Counted from the first letter of the stretch, positions 7,116-15,741 are shown. The stretch: 39,855 nucleotides of DNA from Megamonas hypermegale (GCA_002314325.1 DCFC01000035.1:8889-48743), one strand, 5' to 3'. Translations and numbers: made by a program. Notes: generated by a model not told the origin, from the letters alone.

Positions 7116-8288
7116 TTGAAAGCTATAAAAATACGTGACGACATTTACTGGGTCGGTGCCATCGACTGGTCCGTCCGCAATTTTCACGGTTATGAAACGG
7201 GACGCGGCAGCACTTACAACGCTTATTTAATCATTGATGAAAAAATCACGCTGATTGATTCGGTAAAAAAAGAATTCAGTGCTGAAATCATCGACCGCAT
7301 CTCTTCCGTTATCGACCCGGCCAAAATCGACTATGTAGTTTGCAATCATCTGGAAGCCGACCATTCCGGCTCCATAAACGCCGTACTGCAATACTGCCCG
7401 AATGCGCAGGTTTTCGTCAGCCAGCCGAACGGGCTCAAAAATATCGCAAAATTCTGCGGCGACCATGCGTATACTGGCGTGAAAGCCGGCGACAGCCTCA
7501 ATATCGGCAAACGCAATCTAAAATTCGTTCCCGTTCCTATGCTCCATTGGCCGGACAGCATGGTTACGTATTGCCCGGAAGAAAAAATTCTCTTTTCCAA
7601 TGACGGCTTCGGCCAGCATTTAGCGACAAACGAACGCTTTGACGATGAAGTCGATTATTCCGTTTTAATCCACGAAGCCAAGAAATATTACGCCAATATT
7701 CTGATGCTGTACGGCCGTCAGACGCAGACAGCTTTAAAAACGGTGGCATCTTTTGATATTGATATGATTTTGACGGGACACGGCATCAGCTGGCGCAGTC
7801 ATATTAAAGACATTTTAGACCTCTACAATAAATGGAGCAATTTCGAAGCGGATGAACACAAGGCGCTTGTCGTTTTCGACAGCATGTGGCATTCAACGGA
7901 ATTAATCGCTAAAACCATTGCCGAAGCCTTTCAGTCTAAAGGCATTTCCACCAAATACTGCGATTTGAAAGTCGTGCATTATTCCGATATCGTCACGGAT
8001 TTTCTCGACAGCAAATACATCGCCGTCGGCTCGCCTACGCTCAACAACAATATGATGCCGAATGTTGCCGCCTTTTTGTGCTATCTGAAAGGACTCACTC
8101 CGAAGAAAAACGACCGCAAGGCGCTTGCCTTCGGTTCTTACGGCTGGGGCGGACAAAGCATTGCACTCGTTCAGAAAGAGCTGGAAGAAGCAGGTCTCAC
8201 AATTTTCCACGATATGATACGCATTGCCAACCAGCCGACGAAAGAAGAACTCGACACCATCTACACCGGCATCACCGAAAAAATCTAA
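7116..8288 (+). CDS. fprA: Flavodiiron protein (oxygen/NO reductase, FprA type)
   Basis: A 390-residue cytosolic enzyme that reduces oxygen to water, or nitric oxide to nitrous oxide, using electrons usually brought by rubredoxin. The N-terminal metallo-beta-lactamase domain (about 1-245) carries the di-iron ligands in HLEADHSG (about 79-86), with further ligands around PMLHWPD, FSNDGFG and LTGHG. The C-terminal flavodoxin domain (about 250-390) begins ALVVFDSMWHSTE, the FMN phosphate loop. No rubredoxin domain is fused. The start is TTG, supported by an ideal AGGAGG (7102-7107) 8 bases upstream. This is a typical oxygen-defence enzyme of anaerobes and sits next to ndh. Confidence 0.95.
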   Translation: MKAIKIRDDIYWVGAIDWSVRNFHGYETGRGSTYNAYLIIDEKITLIDSVKKEFSAEIIDRISSVIDPAKIDYVVCNHLEADHSGSINAVLQYCPNAQVFVSQPNGLKNIAKFCGDHAYTGVKAGDSLNIGKRNLKFVPVPMLHWPDSMVTYCPEEKILFSNDGFGQHLATNERFDDEVDYSVLIHEAKKYYANILMLYGRQTQTALKTVASFDIDMILTGHGISWRSHIKDILDLYNKWSNFEADEHKALVVFDSMWHSTELIAKTIAEAFQSKGISTKYCDLKVVHYSDIVTDFLDSKYIAVGSPTLNNNMMPNVAAFLCYLKGLTPKKNDRKALAFGSYGWGGQSIALVQKELEEAGLTIFHDMIRIANQPTKEELDTIYTGITEKI

Positions 8289-8311
8289 CTAAAATAAATT
8301 TATACATCACG

Positions 8312-8357
8312 GATTGGAGTTTAAGCCGTTTCAGCTTATGCTTCAATCCTTTTTTAT
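8312..8357 (+). terminator. fprA terminator
   Basis: The stem GGATTG (8312-8317) with CAATCC (8345-8350), extended inside by TAAGC/GCTTA, is followed by a run of T residues on the plus strand. Confidence 0.85.
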
Positions 8358-8417
8358 AAGCAAAATCTATGCTTAATTAAAATCTTTTAAAAACCTATAA
8401 AATATTTTGAATTCAGC

Positions 8418-8446
8418 TTGACAAAGTGAATAGAACAATGTATCTT
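8418..8446 (+). promoter_or_regulatory. ndh promoter
   Basis: TTGACA (8418-8423) is 17 bases from TATCTT (8441-8446). This gives a long leader of about 160 bases that contains both Rex-like sites. A second promoter closer to the gene, in the AT-rich stretch 8500-8545, is possible. Confidence 0.6.
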
Positions 8447-8481
8447 ATAGTTCAGAGGGTTAAATAAATACTTTAAAGAAA

Positions 8482-8499
8482 AAGTGAATTTATTCACAA
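8482..8499. promoter_or_regulatory. Rex-like operator 1 upstream of ndh
   Basis: AAGTGAATTTATTCACAA is a dyad of GTGAA and TTCAC around four bases. Its complement, TTGTGAATAAATTCACTT, matches the established Rex half-sites (TTGTGAA-N4-TTCACAA) except at the last two bases. Rex is the NADH/NAD-sensing repressor known to control ndh in Bacillus. Confidence 0.6.
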
Positions 8500-8561
8500 T
8501 TGTAATCTTGTTTTATTTGTTATTATTTTTTATTTTTATTAGGGGTAATGTTTTTGAGGTA

Positions 8562-8579
8562 TTGTGAAGAATTTCACAT
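8562..8579. promoter_or_regulatory. Rex-like operator 2 upstream of ndh
   Basis: TTGTGAAGAATTTCACAT agrees with the Rex consensus TTGTGAA-N4-TTCACAA at all but the final base. It lies 36 bases before the ndh start codon and 80 bases (about 7.6 helical turns) from operator 1. Confidence 0.65.
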
Positions 8580-8614
8580 TTATTATTTAAAACGAATTTT
8601 GGGGGAGATTTAAA

Positions 8615-9880
8615 ATGCCTAGAACAACAATCGGAAAGAGACCACACATAGTTATTCTCGGAGCAGGCTTCGGTGGAATTAAAGCTGCTCAGTTACTTGC
8701 CAAAGAAGATGTGGACGTAACAATCGTAGACAAACATAATTATCATTTATTCCAGCCATTATTATATCAGGTATCCACTTCCATCCTGTCCGAAGATGAA
8801 ATTTCGTATCCAATCCGTGCCTTTTTCCAGAAAAATGATAATATAGATTTCTTCATGGCTGAAGCAACCGGTTTTGACCCGGCTAACAATGTTGTTAAAA
8901 CGACTCATGGTGATGTTACATATGATTACTTAATCATTGCAACCGGTGCTACGACAAATTATTTCGGCATGAAATCCGTAGAAGAACATTCCTATCCGAT
9001 GAAAACCCTGCGCGAAAGCACACTGCTGCGCAATCATCTCATTCGCACATTTGAACGTGCTTCCCGTGTGGAAAACGATGCTGAACTGAAAAAAGCTCTC
9101 ATGACTATCATCGTAGTCGGCGGCGGTCCTACCGGTATTGAAGAATCCGGAGCCATTTCCGAACTTGTACACTCCGCTATGAAAAAAGATTATCACAATC
9201 TTGACATGAACGACGTTGATATCAAATTAATCGAAGCAACGGATAAAGTTCTGCCGATGATGCCGGAAGCTCTGCGCAACAATACTGTCGATGTCTTAAG
9301 AAAAAAAGGCGTTGATGTACGCTTGAAAACGGCTGTGCAGGATTATGACGGCGAATATATTACTTTAAAACACGACGATAAAGTTGAAAAAATCAGAACG
9401 CGCACCGTTATCTGGGCTGCCGGCGTAAAAGCACAGCCTGTTGTAGCAAAACTCGGTGCTGAAGTTGACCGTGCCGGCCGCGTAATCGTGGAAAAAACGA
9501 CGCAGGTTAAAGGCTTCCCGGCAATTTACGCTATCGGCGACAGCGCTCATTTCGAACAGGACGGCCGTCCGCTCCCGACAATCGCTCCGGCAGCTTACGA
9601 AGCAGCTGAAACGACTGTTAAAAACATCATGCACGTTATCCGCGGCGAAGCTCAGGAAACATTCGTCTACAAAGACCTCGGCAGCATGGCGACAATCGGT
9701 GCCGGTGATGCCGTAATGTTCAAAGGCGTGATGAAATCCAAAGGTTTATTCGCTTGGATTGCTTGGATGGCAGTTCACGTATTAAGACTCGCCGGTCCGC
9801 TCACTAACGTAACGGTTGTATTCAAATGGGTTATGAACTACTTCTTCGGCGTACGCATGGCCCGCATTATCAGAGACTAA
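8615..9880 (+). CDS. ndh: Type II NADH dehydrogenase (NDH-2)
   Basis: A 421-residue membrane-associated flavoprotein that oxidises NADH and reduces a quinone without pumping protons. The FAD-binding Rossmann motif ILGAGFGGIKAA (about 13-24) and the HNYHLFQPLLYQV segment (about 43-55) are characteristic. The NADH-binding motif IVVGGGPTGIE (about 169-179) follows, then the second FAD motif AIGDSAHF (about 308-315), and the C-terminus carries the amphipathic region that anchors NDH-2 to the membrane. GGGGGAG lies 8-9 bases before the ATG. It is monocistronic, with convergent transcription from the kinase operon. Two Rex-like operators suggest derepression when NADH is high. Confidence 0.95.
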   Translation: MPRTTIGKRPHIVILGAGFGGIKAAQLLAKEDVDVTIVDKHNYHLFQPLLYQVSTSILSEDEISYPIRAFFQKNDNIDFFMAEATGFDPANNVVKTTHGDVTYDYLIIATGATTNYFGMKSVEEHSYPMKTLRESTLLRNHLIRTFERASRVENDAELKKALMTIIVVGGGPTGIEESGAISELVHSAMKKDYHNLDMNDVDIKLIEATDKVLPMMPEALRNNTVDVLRKKGVDVRLKTAVQDYDGEYITLKHDDKVEKIRTRTVIWAAGVKAQPVVAKLGAEVDRAGRVIVEKTTQVKGFPAIYAIGDSAHFEQDGRPLPTIAPAAYEAAETTVKNIMHVIRGEAQETFVYKDLGSMATIGAGDAVMFKGVMKSKGLFAWIAWMAVHVLRLAGPLTNVTVVFKWVMNYFFGVRMARIIRD

Positions 9881-9912
9881 CCGATTAAACGCTTTAAGCA
9901 AATACAATCACA

Positions 9913-9947
9913 CAAAAAGAGAGAAACAAACGTTTCTCTCTTTTTTA
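9913..9947. terminator. Bidirectional terminator between ndh and the histidine kinase gene
   Basis: A perfect 14-bp stem (9914-9927 with 9932-9945) with a four-base loop has A-runs on one side and T-runs on the other. It can therefore end transcripts from both strands. The kinase stop codon (9945-9947) is at its edge. Confidence 0.85.
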
Positions 9948-11201
9948 TTTGTCAACGATATTGAATTTAACGGTAAAAGCGATTTTGCCCTCTGCATAAT
10001 CAATCTGGATTTTGCCTTTAAGCAACTGCACCAACTCTCTGGCTATGGACAGCCCTATGCCGTAGCCCGCCTTTTCGCTGCTGTGCGAAATATCGCCGCG
10101 GTAAAACCGCTCGAAAAACTGCGAATAGTCGATATTCTTTCCGTCAGCAAAATCATTGGCAACGGTCAGCACGGCTTCTTTTTTCTTTCTGCCCGTTACT
10201 ATCAGCTGCGTTCTTATCTCGCCTTCATCATCGCAGTATTTAACGGCATTGTCCACCAGAATATTCACCAGCTCATACAGACATTTTCCTTCTGACCGGA
10301 CGCAGATTTCCGGCTCAATCTGATAGATAAATCCTTTTTTCTGTTCTATCGCCATCTGTTCAAAAGACTTTACGACTTCCGTTACCGTCTCCGAAAAATT
10401 CACCCGCGTGAAAATAAATTCCGACTGCGTTTTCTCTCCTACTTTCGCCAGGATAATCAAATCGTTAATCAGTTTGGACAATCGCTTCGTCTGCTTCAAA
10501 ATACTCTCCGTCCACTGATTTTTCCCGTTGATGTATTCCATCGCTTCCGTATTGGCGGAAATTATCGCAATGGGCGTTTTCAGCTCATGACCGGCATTCG
10601 TGATGAACCGTTTCTGATTTTCCAGATTGCGCACGAACGGCTTTATCGCCTGATTGCTCAAAACGGCCAGAATGAATACGTACAATAAAATACATATGCA
10701 GCCCAGCATGAGCGAATCCCACATGAAATCCTGCACTATCGCCATATCGCGCGTACAGTCCATGACGGCTATGCAGATATCGTTCTGCTCCGTTCGCGTA
10801 ACGGCATAAGCGTATGTCGCCCTGTCCTTTTTCAAAAAGCCCTGCTGCTTTTCCATGTTCAAAGTCGACAATACATACTGCACCGCTTCATTTTTCGTAA
10901 ATGCCGTAATATTTTTCAGCCGCGCTTCTTTTACATATCCTTCCGGCGTTATGATTACAATAAACGCCGGTGTATCGTCCGACCACTCCGTCTCGCCGAA
11001 CCAGCTGCCGTCCTGCAATATTTTTTTCGGCAGAGGACTTTCGCCGTTTTGCGCTATATAGGCAAGATACGTTTCTATCTGCGTGTACACCCGCATATGC
11101 GCAATCGTATTGACCAAACCCAAAACACCGGCAACGATGATAATCACCGTTGCCGTGGAAATCAGTATGAATTTGCGGCGCAATGTTTTTATCACGTTCA
11201 T
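9945..11201 (-). CDS. Membrane sensor histidine kinase
   Basis: A 418-residue two-component kinase. It has a first membrane helix (about 11-33), an extracytoplasmic sensor region of about 120 residues and a second helix (about 160-182). Next comes a HisKA dimerisation domain with the phosphorylated histidine in AGHELKTP (about 206), and an HATPase domain with the N box DNAVKY (about 318) and the glycine-rich box GYGIGLSIA (about 384). No HAMP or PAS domain is obvious. Start ATG with GGGTG about 9 bases upstream. It lies 17 bases after its response regulator and is the last gene of the three-gene operon. The signal it senses cannot be read from the sequence. Confidence 0.93.
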   Translation of the reverse strand: MNVIKTLRRKFILISTATVIIIVAGVLGLVNTIAHMRVYTQIETYLAYIAQNGESPLPKKILQDGSWFGETEWSDDTPAFIVIITPEGYVKEARLKNITAFTKNEAVQYVLSTLNMEKQQGFLKKDRATYAYAVTRTEQNDICIAVMDCTRDMAIVQDFMWDSLMLGCICILLYVFILAVLSNQAIKPFVRNLENQKRFITNAGHELKTPIAIISANTEAMEYINGKNQWTESILKQTKRLSKLINDLIILAKVGEKTQSEFIFTRVNFSETVTEVVKSFEQMAIEQKKGFIYQIEPEICVRSEGKCLYELVNILVDNAVKYCDDEGEIRTQLIVTGRKKKEAVLTVANDFADGKNIDYSQFFERFYRGDISHSSEKAGYGIGLSIARELVQLLKGKIQIDYAEGKIAFTVKFNIVDK

Positions 11202-11218
11202 GGTCTATTCACCCGCTT

Positions 11219-11890
11219 TTATTTTTTCGTCAGTATAAACGACTCTCCCTTTTCGCCCAAAATCTCAATATCCGCATTCACGGCTTCCAGCTTTTCCCGC
11301 AGATAGGAAATGTATATCCAGACGATATCCTCGCTGACTTCCGTTTCATCTATCCAGACATGCGTGAATAAATCCTTTGTCGACAGTACTTTATCCACAT
11401 TGAGCATAAAAAATTTCATCAGTTTCGTTTCCTTGCCGCTCAAACTGATAGAATTTCGGCAGGATAAATTCTGCTCCTCCACGTTAAGTTTTACGGAACC
11501 CACTGTCAGCACCGCCGGAGAAAATGTACCCGCCCTCCTTAAGATGGAACGGATACGCGCCAGAAGTTCGCCCATGGAAAACGGCTTCATCACATAGTCG
11601 TCCGCGCCGGCATCAAGGCTCATAATCCTATCATCCAGCTCCGTTTTCGCCGTCAGCATGATAACCGGCGTTACATCACCGCTGCGGCGCAGGATTTTCA
11701 GCGCTTCCACGCCGCTCATCTTCGGCATCATGATATCGAAAATCATGCAATCGTAAACATTTTTCTGCGCCATATCGACAGCGGAAAGCCCGTCGAAAAC
11801 ACAGTCCACTTCGTAGCCGGAATATTGAAGCACCGCCGTTACGGCCGCCGCCATCTCTTTTTCATCTTCCGCCAGTAATAATCGCATCAT
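11219..11890 (-). CDS. OmpR/PhoB-family response regulator
   Basis: A 223-residue regulator. The receiver domain (about 3-115) carries the acidic pocket after LLLAEDE, the phosphoacceptor Asp in CMIFDIMMPK (about 53), the conserved threonine in MLTAKTE and the lysine in YVMKPFS (about 103). The C-terminal winged-helix DNA-binding domain (about 128-222) has the LSGKETKLMKFF and VWIDETEVSEDIVWIYISYLR signatures. Its start codon shares one base with the stop of the upstream alarmone-synthetase gene, so the two are translationally coupled. The partner kinase follows directly. Confidence 0.95.
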   Translation of the reverse strand: MMRLLLAEDEKEMAAAVTAVLQYSGYEVDCVFDGLSAVDMAQKNVYDCMIFDIMMPKMSGVEALKILRRSGDVTPVIMLTAKTELDDRIMSLDAGADDYVMKPFSMGELLARIRSILRRAGTFSPAVLTVGSVKLNVEEQNLSCRNSISLSGKETKLMKFFMLNVDKVLSTKDLFTHVWIDETEVSEDIVWIYISYLREKLEAVNADIEILGEKGESFILTKK

Positions 11891-12507
11891 CAGCCCTCGC
11901 TTTCTTTAATCAGATTGCGGATTGTCTGCATGGAAATATCGCAGGCCGCCAGTTCATCCGCACAGCGTTTCAGCTCCCGCACAATGAGCGCCGCATTTTT
12001 TATCTCATGCTTGTACTTCATCTGGTGCTCCAGACTCGCCCACGTATCCATAGCTATCGTGCGCAGCTGCAATTCCGCATAGAAAGAGCCCGGTTTTTCT
12101 CCCGTTACATCTTCGTATTCATCCCGTATCTTTATGATTACATGGTAACTGCGGTATCCGTTCGGCTTTACATTTTTAATGTAATCTTTCTCTTCGACAA
12201 TCCGTATACCCGGCATTTTTCGTATATACTTGAGATTTGTATATATATCATCGATAAAACGGCAGACAATGCGGATACCTATCGCATCCTGTATCTCATG
12301 CAGAGCGGAATACGCTGTCGGCGGCAATGATTTGCGCACACATTTTTCACTCATACTTTCAGGAGATTTCACTCGGTAGATTAAATGTTCATACGCCGCC
12401 TCACCCGTTTTTTCTATCTGCTCCTCATTATACCGTTTTATTTTTTCCACCAGATTTTCCATAACTTTTTCCAATGTTACAGCATATTTTCCATAAATAT
12501 TCGTCAT
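11890..12507 (-). CDS. Small alarmone synthetase (RelA/SpoT synthetase domain)
   Basis: A 205-residue protein with only a RelA/SpoT (p)ppGpp synthetase domain, lacking the HD hydrolase, TGS and ACT domains. Visible: the basic RVKSPESMSEK region that binds ATP, the DAIGIRIVCRF strand, the NGYRSYH motif (about 116-122) typical of the GTP-binding loop, and AELQLRTIAMDTWASLEHQMKYK (about 143-165), the G-loop and closing helix. Its size is close to RelQ/RelP proteins. It is first in an operon with a response regulator and kinase, sharing a base with the regulator start. AGGTG lies 7 bases before the ATG. Repeat copy 2 begins about 42 bases upstream, and no clear promoter lies between. Confidence 0.9.
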   Translation of the reverse strand: MTNIYGKYAVTLEKVMENLVEKIKRYNEEQIEKTGEAAYEHLIYRVKSPESMSEKCVRKSLPPTAYSALHEIQDAIGIRIVCRFIDDIYTNLKYIRKMPGIRIVEEKDYIKNVKPNGYRSYHVIIKIRDEYEDVTGEKPGSFYAELQLRTIAMDTWASLEHQMKYKHEIKNAALIVRELKRCADELAACDISMQTIRNLIKESEG

Positions 12508-12548
12508 ATTGTTTCACCTGTATCTACTGCGTCTTTTATTGCCGAATT

Positions 12549-12686
12549 ATTAACCTGCTGTACTAATAAAACATCGAGCCTTAAGCCAGCAGTATAATAG
12601 TTTATATCCGTTCGATGTTGTCACTTAACCTCACTAAATATAAACTATTATACTGCTTTAGAAGATTATCCGGTACAACAGGTAAT
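12549..12686 (+). repeat. Nested-palindrome element, copy 2 (orientation A)
   Basis: The inner arms 12589-12606 and 12639-12656 are 18-bp perfect complements. The outer ends ATTAACCTGCTGTAC (12549-12563) and GTACAACAGGTAAT (12673-12686) differ from other copies but still pair with each other, apart from one bulge and one mismatch. The flank ACATCGA is complementary to loop TCGATGT. It lies between the mdh terminator and the alarmone-synthetase start. Confidence 0.9.
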
Positions 12687-12689
12687 CAT

Positions 12690-12741
12690 TAATAAAAATG
12701 CTCTCTTAATACAGAATACATCTGTCAAAGAGAGCATTTTC
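12690..12741 (-). terminator. mdh terminator
   Basis: The 11-bp perfect stem AATGCTCTCTT (12698-12708) with 12728-12738 has a 19-base loop. On the minus strand it is followed by a T-run leading towards repeat copy 2. Confidence 0.75.
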
Positions 12742-12779
12742 ATCAATAGATTAACTTTTTTCTAATACTTTAGCAAAAC

Positions 12780-13742
12780 TTATTTTAAAGCTTCAGCTAA
12801 TTTAGCATTAGTTTCACGTGCGGAAGCAACGCTTGCATCGAACTGTGCTTTTTCTTTTTCGTTGAGGTCGAGTTCAACGATCTGTTTGATACCGCCTTTG
12901 CCGAGGATAACAGGAACACCAGCGCAAACGTCTTTTTCGCCGTATTCGCCGTCGAGGTAAGCGATACCGGAAATCTGCAGGCCGCTGTCTTTAGCAATAG
13001 CTTCAGCCATTGTAGCAGCAGTCGTGCCAGGAGCATACCAAGCGGAAGTGCCGAGTAATTTAGTTAAAGTACCGCCACCAACTTGAGTTGCATGTTCGAT
13101 TTCAGCAAGTTTTTCTTCAGAAAGAAGTTCAGTAACAGGTCTGCCTTTGTAAGTTGCGAAACGAGTAAGTGGAACCATTAAGTCGCCATGAGCACCGATT
13201 ACCATTGCATTTACGTCGCGAACCGGGCATCCGATAGCTTCTGCGAGATAGTATTCGAAACGGCTACCGTCTAATAAACCGCTCATACCGATTACGCGAT
13301 TGCGTGGAAGACCGCTGTCTTTCAGTGCAAGGTAAGTTAAAGTATCAACAGGGTTGGAAACGATGATGAATACTGCTTCTGGAGAATGTTTTAAAGCCTG
13401 GTCCATAACGCCTTTAACGATTTTGGAGTTAACACCGATAAGGTCGGAACGGCTCATGCCTGGTTTACGAGGCATACCGGAAGTAATAACAACAACATCA
13501 GAGTTTTCAGTTGCTTTGTAAGCTTCGTCAGCTTTAGCAGCATCGTCAACAGGTGCAGTTACACCGATGATTTTAGTGTCGATATGCATCATCTGTGCAG
13601 TCTGCATCATATCCATAGCTTTACCTTCAGTGAAGCCAGGTCTGATATCAACCATTACCACTTCTGTTGCAAAATTTTTGAGTGCAAGTACGTTAGCGCA
13701 AGTAGCACCTACGTTACCGGAACCAATAACTGAAATTTTCAT
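12780..13742 (-). CDS. mdh: Malate dehydrogenase (LDH-like family)
   Basis: A 320-residue NAD-dependent enzyme interconverting malate and oxaloacetate. The NAD-binding motif is VIGSGNVGATC (5-15) and the substrate loop is GMPRKPGMSR (about 89-98). The presence of arginine in that loop supports malate rather than lactate specificity. The ISNP-equivalent VSNPVD and catalytic IGAHGD (about 176-181) are intact. GGGAG precedes the ATG by about 10 bases. The gene has its own promoter and terminator, which fits a reductive TCA branch to succinate or propionate, as is common in Negativicutes (inference). Confidence 0.95.
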   Translation of the reverse strand: MKISVIGSGNVGATCANVLALKNFATEVVMVDIRPGFTEGKAMDMMQTAQMMHIDTKIIGVTAPVDDAAKADEAYKATENSDVVVITSGMPRKPGMSRSDLIGVNSKIVKGVMDQALKHSPEAVFIIVSNPVDTLTYLALKDSGLPRNRVIGMSGLLDGSRFEYYLAEAIGCPVRDVNAMVIGAHGDLMVPLTRFATYKGRPVTELLSEEKLAEIEHATQVGGGTLTKLLGTSAWYAPGTTAATMAEAIAKDSGLQISGIAYLDGEYGEKDVCAGVPVILGKGGIKQIVELDLNEKEKAQFDASVASARETNAKLAEALK

Positions 13743-13782
13743 AAATGAACATCTCCCTAAAAGTGAAATTCTATTTATCTTT

Positions 13783-13839
13783 AGTTTAGCTAGATAAAGT
13801 TAAAATGTCAACCATAATGTTGTAAATATTCATCATTAT
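13783..13839 (-). promoter_or_regulatory. mdh promoter with upstream dyad
   Basis: On the minus strand TTGACA (13806-13811) is 17 bases from TAAACT (13783-13788). Just upstream, ATAATG (13814-13819) and CATTAT (13834-13839) form a dyad with 14 bases between, a possible activator site. Confidence 0.65.
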
Positions 13840-13897
13840 AGCTAATATTTATAACTTTTTTTATTATTATAGTTTTGATATATCCTGCAAAGAAAAA

Positions 13898-13935
13898 TAA
13901 AAAAGAAACCAGCCGGAAAACTGATTTCTTTTTAC
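13898..13935 (-). terminator. serA terminator, beyond repeat copy 3
   Basis: The stem AAAAGAAACCAG (13901-13912) pairs with 13921-13932 apart from one mismatch and has T-runs on both strands. It lies about 145 bases past the serA stop because repeat copy 3 sits between them. Confidence 0.7.
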
Positions 13936-14077
13936 CCATTGTACTAGTAAGACATTGAGCTTTTAAGCCAGCAGTATAATAGTTTATATTCGTTCGATGT
14001 TATCACTTAACCTCACTAAATATAAACTATTATACTGCTTTGGATAATCAACTAGCACAATAATTTTTTAGGGTAAA
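13931..14077 (+). repeat. Nested-palindrome element, copy 3 (orientation A)
   Basis: The inner arms reach 21 bp (13970-13990 with 14019-14039). The outer arm TTTACCCATTGTACTAGT (13931-13948) pairs with ACTAGCACAAT (14051-14061) and then GGGTAAA (14071-14077) after a nine-base insertion. It fills the space between the serA stop codon and its terminator. Confidence 0.9.
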
Positions 14078-15670
14078 TTATTTTTCAACAATATCGTAAT
14101 TTACAAGTTTAACGTCGAAAATACCGTTCATGTTGATAATCTGCTGCATTACACTGTCAGGCATTTCGTTATCTATTGTGAGCACCATCATGCTCGTACC
14201 TTCGATTTCCGTTTTGCCTACCTGCATGCCGGAGATGTTGATATTGGCATAACCGAGCAGCGAGCCGATTGTACCGATAATGCCCGGACGGTTGATATGC
14301 GGGCAGATTAAAATGCGCGCATGCGGGTCTACGTCCACACGGTAGGAGTTAATCGTAACAATACGTCCTTCATCGCCGAACAGTGTTCCCTGCACCGTCT
14401 GCGTCTTGCCGTGAGCGACAACGGAAACGGTAATCAGATTGGCAAAGTTTTCAACCGATTTATCTTTGATTTCCTTAACTTTGATATTGCGTTCCTTCGC
14501 CAGGCTCGGCGCATTTACATAGTTTACATTATCTTCCAGAATTGGATTTAAAATACCTTTTACGACAGCAATCGTAATCATCTTCGTGTCGACATCGGCA
14601 ATTTCACCGTTATATTTGATTTTAACTTCGCTTATAGCTCCGTCAGCCAGAGAACAAGCCGTGCAGCCGAGTCGTTCCGCCAAATCAAGATACGGTTTGA
14701 TGACTTTCATCGTCTGAGCGGAAACAGGCGCCATATTAACGGCAGTCGATACCGGTTCACCGTTTAACGCTGTCACAATGCCCTGCGCTACATCTACGGA
14801 AACGCCGATTTGCGCTTCAACGGTAGAAGCTCCCAGATGCGGCGTGAGCGTTATGCCCGGTACGCCGAGCAACGGACTGTCAGCCGGCAGCGGTTCATTT
14901 TCAAATACGTCGATTGCAGCTCCTGCTACATGACCTGCTTTTACGGCATCAGCCAAATCCTTCTCGTCAACGATACCGCCGCGCGCACAGTTTACAATGC
15001 GCACACCTTTTTTCATTCTATAAATATTATCTTTATTGAACATACCTTTCGTTTTCGGCGTCAAAGGCATATGTACCGTAATGAAATCGGCCTGCTCAAT
15101 AAGTTCGTCCAGCGAAACAACTTTAATACCCAGAGAATGAGCGCGCTCTTCATTGACGTACGGGTCATAGCCGATTACGTTCATATCGAAAGACAGTGAG
15201 CGCGTAGCCACACCACTGCCGATACGGCCGAGGCCGACAACACCGAGCGTCTTGCCGCGCAGTTCCACGCCTGTGTATTTTTTGCGGTTCCATTCGCCTT
15301 TATGCAGCGTTTCATTCGCCACGGCGATATTTCTTGCCATCGCCAGCATCATGCCCATCGTATGTTCTGTAGCAGCAATAGTGTTGCCACCCGGTGAATT
15401 GATTACCACGATACCGTGAGCCGTAGCGGCGGCAATGTCGATATTATCAGTACCGACGCCGGCGCGGCCGATAATTTTGAGATTTTGCGCACGTTCAATT
15501 ACTTCTTTCGTAACTTTGGAAGCACTGCGTACGATTAAAGCATCAAACTGCGGAATAATTTCCAGAAGTTCTTCCGCCGGCAGTTTGTCTTTAACCACGC
15601 ATTCCAATCCTGCCTGCTGCAAAATTTCAATGCCTTTAGGTGATACACCATCAGCTACTAATACTTTCAT
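14078..15670 (-). CDS. serA: D-3-phosphoglycerate dehydrogenase
   Basis: A 530-residue first enzyme of serine biosynthesis, oxidising 3-phosphoglycerate with NAD. It has a catalytic domain (about 1-98 and 286-315), and a nucleotide-binding domain (about 99-285) with GLGRIG (146-151). The catalytic arginine is in NCARGG, the glutamate in ENEPLP-like context, and the histidine in TPHLGAST. An allosteric substrate-binding domain follows (about 325-440), and then a C-terminal ACT domain (about 455-527) with HINRPGIIGTIG. This is the long, three-module type. The start at 15670 is supported by AGGAGAG about 8 bases upstream; the open frame extends 7 codons further, through the ribosome site itself. 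Confidence 0.95.
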   Translation of the reverse strand: MKVLVADGVSPKGIEILQQAGLECVVKDKLPAEELLEIIPQFDALIVRSASKVTKEVIERAQNLKIIGRAGVGTDNIDIAAATAHGIVVINSPGGNTIAATEHTMGMMLAMARNIAVANETLHKGEWNRKKYTGVELRGKTLGVVGLGRIGSGVATRSLSFDMNVIGYDPYVNEERAHSLGIKVVSLDELIEQADFITVHMPLTPKTKGMFNKDNIYRMKKGVRIVNCARGGIVDEKDLADAVKAGHVAGAAIDVFENEPLPADSPLLGVPGITLTPHLGASTVEAQIGVSVDVAQGIVTALNGEPVSTAVNMAPVSAQTMKVIKPYLDLAERLGCTACSLADGAISEVKIKYNGEIADVDTKMITIAVVKGILNPILEDNVNYVNAPSLAKERNIKVKEIKDKSVENFANLITVSVVAHGKTQTVQGTLFGDEGRIVTINSYRVDVDPHARILICPHINRPGIIGTIGSLLGYANINISGMQVGKTEIEGTSMMVLTIDNEMPDSVMQQIINMNGIFDVKLVNYDIVEK

Positions 15671-15741
15671 CTCTAAATCTCTCCTTAACAAAAATCGAGC
15701 TTTAAAAAATACAATTGTATAATAATATTGTATATCTAACT

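Noticed and set aside
12618..12646. A promoter inside the repeat (TTGTCA-17-TAAACT) in copies 2 and 6
   Set aside because: The -35 is not kept in copies 1, 3, 4 and 5, and in copy 2 it would point away from the nearby start codon, so it is not a consistent feature.
15671..15741. A serine T-box or other riboswitch upstream of serA
   Set aside because: The leader is only about 65 bases and lacks a T-box sequence and terminator.
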